A stretch of DNA of 6,722 nt from Firmicutes bacterium ZCTH02-B6 (lineage in GTDB: Bacteria; Bacillota; Limnochordia; Limnochordales; ZCTH02-B6). The translations under genes and the position numbers were made by a program. Of the stretch, positions 5,616 through 6,722 are shown one piece after another (the stretch's first letter is position 1; every line of letters starts with the position of its first letter). The notes beneath the pieces are model-generated. The model searched no databases and was not told the DNA's origin. It saw only the letters and a program-made list of their open reading frames with translations. The stretch spans positions 1 through 6,722 of the forward strand of contig LZRQ01000189.1 of NCBI GenBank assembly GCA_002159155.1, written 5' to 3'.

Positions 5616-6050
5616 TTGCGCTTTCACACCACCTATTTGACCTTCAACACCCGGAAGCGCCAAGAGATCATTGACATCACCGACCAGGTGGAGGCGGCGC
5701 TCAGAGAAAGCGGGATCCGGGAAGGCATGGTGCTCGTCAGCGCCATGCACATCACCGCGTCGGTCTTCGTCAACGACCACGAAAGCGGCCTCTGGCAAGA
5801 CATCTTGGACTGGCTCGAAGGCACGGTCGCCCCGTGGGACCGTCACCCCGCCCGTGGCGACGACTATCGCCACAACCGCACGGGCGAGGACAATGGGGCA
5901 GCCCACTTGCGCAGCCTGACCATCGGCCACGAGGTAATCATCCCGGTCACCAACGGCCGGCTCGACTTTGGGCCTTGGCAGCGGGTTTTTTACGGCGAAT
6001 GGGACGGCCAGCGGCCGAAGAGGGTCATTATTAAGGTCATGGGAGAATAG
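5616..6050 (+). CDS. yjbQ: YjbQ / UPF0047 family protein (secondary thiamine-phosphate synthase family)
   Basis: Small cytosolic protein of a family spread through bacteria and archaea. E. coli YjbQ has weak thiamine-phosphate synthase activity when overproduced; the true physiological role is not settled, so the name should be read with care. With TTG 5616 it has 144 residues, the usual length. Family landmarks are all present: TYLTFNT near the N-terminus (5-11), AMHITASVFVNDHE (43-56), DDYRHNRTGEDNGAAHL (82-98), the block SLTIGHEVIIPVTNGRLDFG (100-119) and GPWQRVFYGEWDG (119-131), where the family signature more often has GTWQ. The histidines at 45, 55, 86, 97 and 105 are likely metal or active-site ligands, as in family structures. 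No thiamine genes are near. The alternative GTG 5604 would add four residues. It ends in a bidirectional terminator shared with the tRNA gene. Confidence 0.93.
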   Translation: MRFHTTYLTFNTRKRQEIIDITDQVEAALRESGIREGMVLVSAMHITASVFVNDHESGLWQDILDWLEGTVAPWDRHPARGDDYRHNRTGEDNGAAHLRSLTIGHEVIIPVTNGRLDFGPWQRVFYGEWDGQRPKRVIIKVMGE

Positions 6051-6100
6051 TGGCACCGGACCCGCAGGCCGAAGGCGACGGGACGAATCCGCCGCAGGAA

Positions 6101-6135
6101 AAAACCCCTTCGGACAACATGTCCGAAGGGGTTTT
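6101..6135. terminator. Bidirectional intrinsic terminator between yjbQ and tRNA-Ala
   Basis: A perfect 15-bp inverted repeat (6101-6115 with 6121-6135, 5-nt loop) has the core CCCCTTCGGAC/GTCCGAAGGGG flanked by A and T runs. Going plus it ends in TTTT, going minus in TTTTTT, so it can stop yjbQ and tRNA transcription alike. It starts 50 nt after the yjbQ stop and 4 nt after the tRNA 3' end. Confidence 0.93.
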
Positions 6136-6139
6136 ACGC

Positions 6140-6215
6140 TGGTGGACCTGAGCGGACTCGAACCGCCGACCTCTGCAATGCGAGTGCAGCGCTCTCCCAG
6201 CTGAGCTACAGGCCC
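6140..6215 (-). tRNA. tRNA-Ala (anticodon CGC, reads GCG)
   Basis: A complete 76-nt cloverleaf with CCA encoded. The acceptor stem GGGCCTG pairs fully with CAGGTCC and includes the G3-U70 wobble, the main identity element for alanyl-tRNA synthetase, with A as discriminator. D stem GCTC/GAGC, anticodon stem CTGCA/TGCAG around loop CTCGCAT (anticodon CGC), and T arm with TTCGAGT are all intact. This isoacceptor is often present as a separate gene in GC-rich genomes, where GCG codons are common. It is a single gene with its own promoter and terminator. No integrase or att-like repeat is seen next to it. Confidence 0.97.
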
Positions 6216-6228
6216 CTGCCGCTTTCGT

Positions 6229-6257
6229 ATTATACCATCCCCTCCCCACGCTGTCCA
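6229..6257 (-). promoter_or_regulatory. Sigma-A-type promoter of tRNA-Ala
   Basis: On the minus strand a -35 box TGGACA (6257-6252, 5 of 6 matches to TTGACA) and a perfect -10 box TATAAT (6234-6229) are separated by exactly 17 nt. The -10 box ends 13 nt before the tRNA 5' end, giving a leader of about 6 nt for RNase P to remove. The spacer is purine-rich. Confidence 0.88.
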
Positions 6258-6337
6258 TATGGAGTTGACGTCTGGACGGCTGGTTACACTAGCAGGCGAC
6301 GATTGCTGGCCGGCGACGAATCCCGCCTCGTTTGCCA

Positions 6338-6343
6338 GGGAGG
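6338..6343 (+). promoter_or_regulatory. Ribosome binding site deciding the helicase start
   Basis: GGGAGG lies 8 nt before TTG 6352. The frame is open further upstream to an ATG at 6259, but that ATG has only pyrimidine-rich sequence before it and touches the tRNA promoter -35 box, so TTG 6352 is preferred. Confidence 0.6.
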
Positions 6344-6351
6344 CCTTGCGG

Positions 6352-6722
6352 TTGCACAGTTTCAAGCTGCCCCTAAAGACGTTTCCCGTCGACGTCCCCA
6401 TCTTGGGCCAAAGCGCGGCCGGGGCGTGGGGCCCGGCGCCTGTGGATGAGCGCTTCCTGCCGCCGCGGCGCGACGGAGACGCGGAGGTATTGGCCTCGGA
6501 GAGAGCCTTGCTTGAGCTCGCGCGGTGCATGCAGTCCGCGGCGTGGTCATCCTGGGAACAGCACCGGCTGGCCTTGGCCGCCTTGGCCTTCGAGGTTCGG
6601 CCCGGGCTTGACCGGCTGCTCATCGAGGATCATTGCCGCGAGCGCTGGCGGCAAGTGGGACTGGTGCCGTACCCGTATCAGCTGGCCACATGCCGCCGGG
6701 TCATCGGCGACATGCACGGGCG
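6352..6722 (+). CDS. Probable SNF2-family helicase, N-terminal fragment (3' end outside the window)
   Basis: 123 codons of a gene cut by the window end. The first 100 residues are not recognised: a basic, proline-containing start (FKLPLKTFPVDVPILG), then a helical stretch rich in Leu, Ala, Glu and Arg. The last residues are informative: VGLVPYPYQLATCRRVIGDM (102-121) followed by HG resembles the segment just ahead of motif I in bacterial SNF2/HepA-type proteins, where PYPYQ acts as the Q-motif and is normally followed within about 10 residues by the Walker A DEVGLGKT. Such proteins use ATP to move along duplex DNA; in bacteria they include RapA-like RNA polymerase recyclers and defence-linked proteins. 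The Walker A itself is out of view, so the call rests on one segment. A start at ATG 6259 would add 31 residues. The promoter is not clear; TTGACG at 6265 lacks a well-spaced -10 box. Confidence 0.65.
   Translation, partial: MHSFKLPLKTFPVDVPILGQSAAGAWGPAPVDERFLPPRRDGDAEVLASERALLELARCMQSAAWSSWEQHRLALAALAFEVRPGLDRLLIEDHCRERWRQVGLVPYPYQLATCRRVIGDMHG

Noticed and set aside
6140..6215. tRNA gene as an integration site for a mobile element
   Set aside because: No integrase, no repeat of the tRNA 3' end and no composition change were seen beside it.
5505..6623. 372-codon open frame on the minus strand
   Set aside because: It crosses yjbQ, the bidirectional terminator, the tRNA-Ala gene and the helicase gene; no protein family is recognisable.

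Overview
The window looks like chromosomal DNA from a GC-rich, probably thermophilic member of the Bacillota (the Symbiobacterium / Thermaerobacter / Limnochorda type of genome). This is an inference. It rests on high GC in the genes, strong AGGAGGTGA-like ribosome binding sites combined with GTG and TTG starts, a tRNA gene that encodes its own CCA end, and the gene families present. No taxon-specific marker is visible.

Positions 1-4991, all on the minus strand, hold an ABC importer operon of the peptide/nickel/oligosaccharide (Dpp/Opp) family. Read in its own direction it runs: solute-binding lipoprotein-like or secreted protein (4991 to 3291), a 223-nt gap with strong hairpins, DppB-like permease (3067 to 2102), DppC-like permease (2096 to 615), and a DppD/OppD-like ATPase (605 to beyond position 1). 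The two permease genes and the ATPase gene are tightly coupled (gaps of 5 and 9 nt). A second ATPase (DppF-like) would be expected just outside the window. The substrate cannot be read from the sequence.

Two proteins of this operon are built unusually. The binding protein appears to be a circular permutation of the SBP_bac_5 fold: after the signal peptide it starts with what is normally the second half of the family, and it ends with what is normally the first half, cut at the inter-lobe hinge. The DppC-like permease has an extra block of roughly 190 residues, rich in predicted beta strand, between its first membrane helix and the conserved LGTD segment. That places it on the outer face of the membrane, where the binding protein docks. 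The pairing is the most interesting thing in the window.

Positions 4992-5615 are non-coding. The part nearest the operon reads on the minus strand as a possible long 5' leader with several hairpins, two sets of which are mutually exclusive, and a terminator-like stem followed by a T run, so transcription attenuation is possible. An AT-rich stretch around 5325-5400 probably holds divergent promoters.

Positions 5616-6722 hold three unrelated units: a YjbQ/UPF0047 gene on the plus strand, a perfect 15-bp bidirectional terminator, a convergent tRNA-Ala(CGC) gene on the minus strand with a near-consensus promoter, and the N-terminal 123 codons of a plus-strand protein that is probably an SNF2-type helicase, cut by the window end just before its expected Walker A motif.
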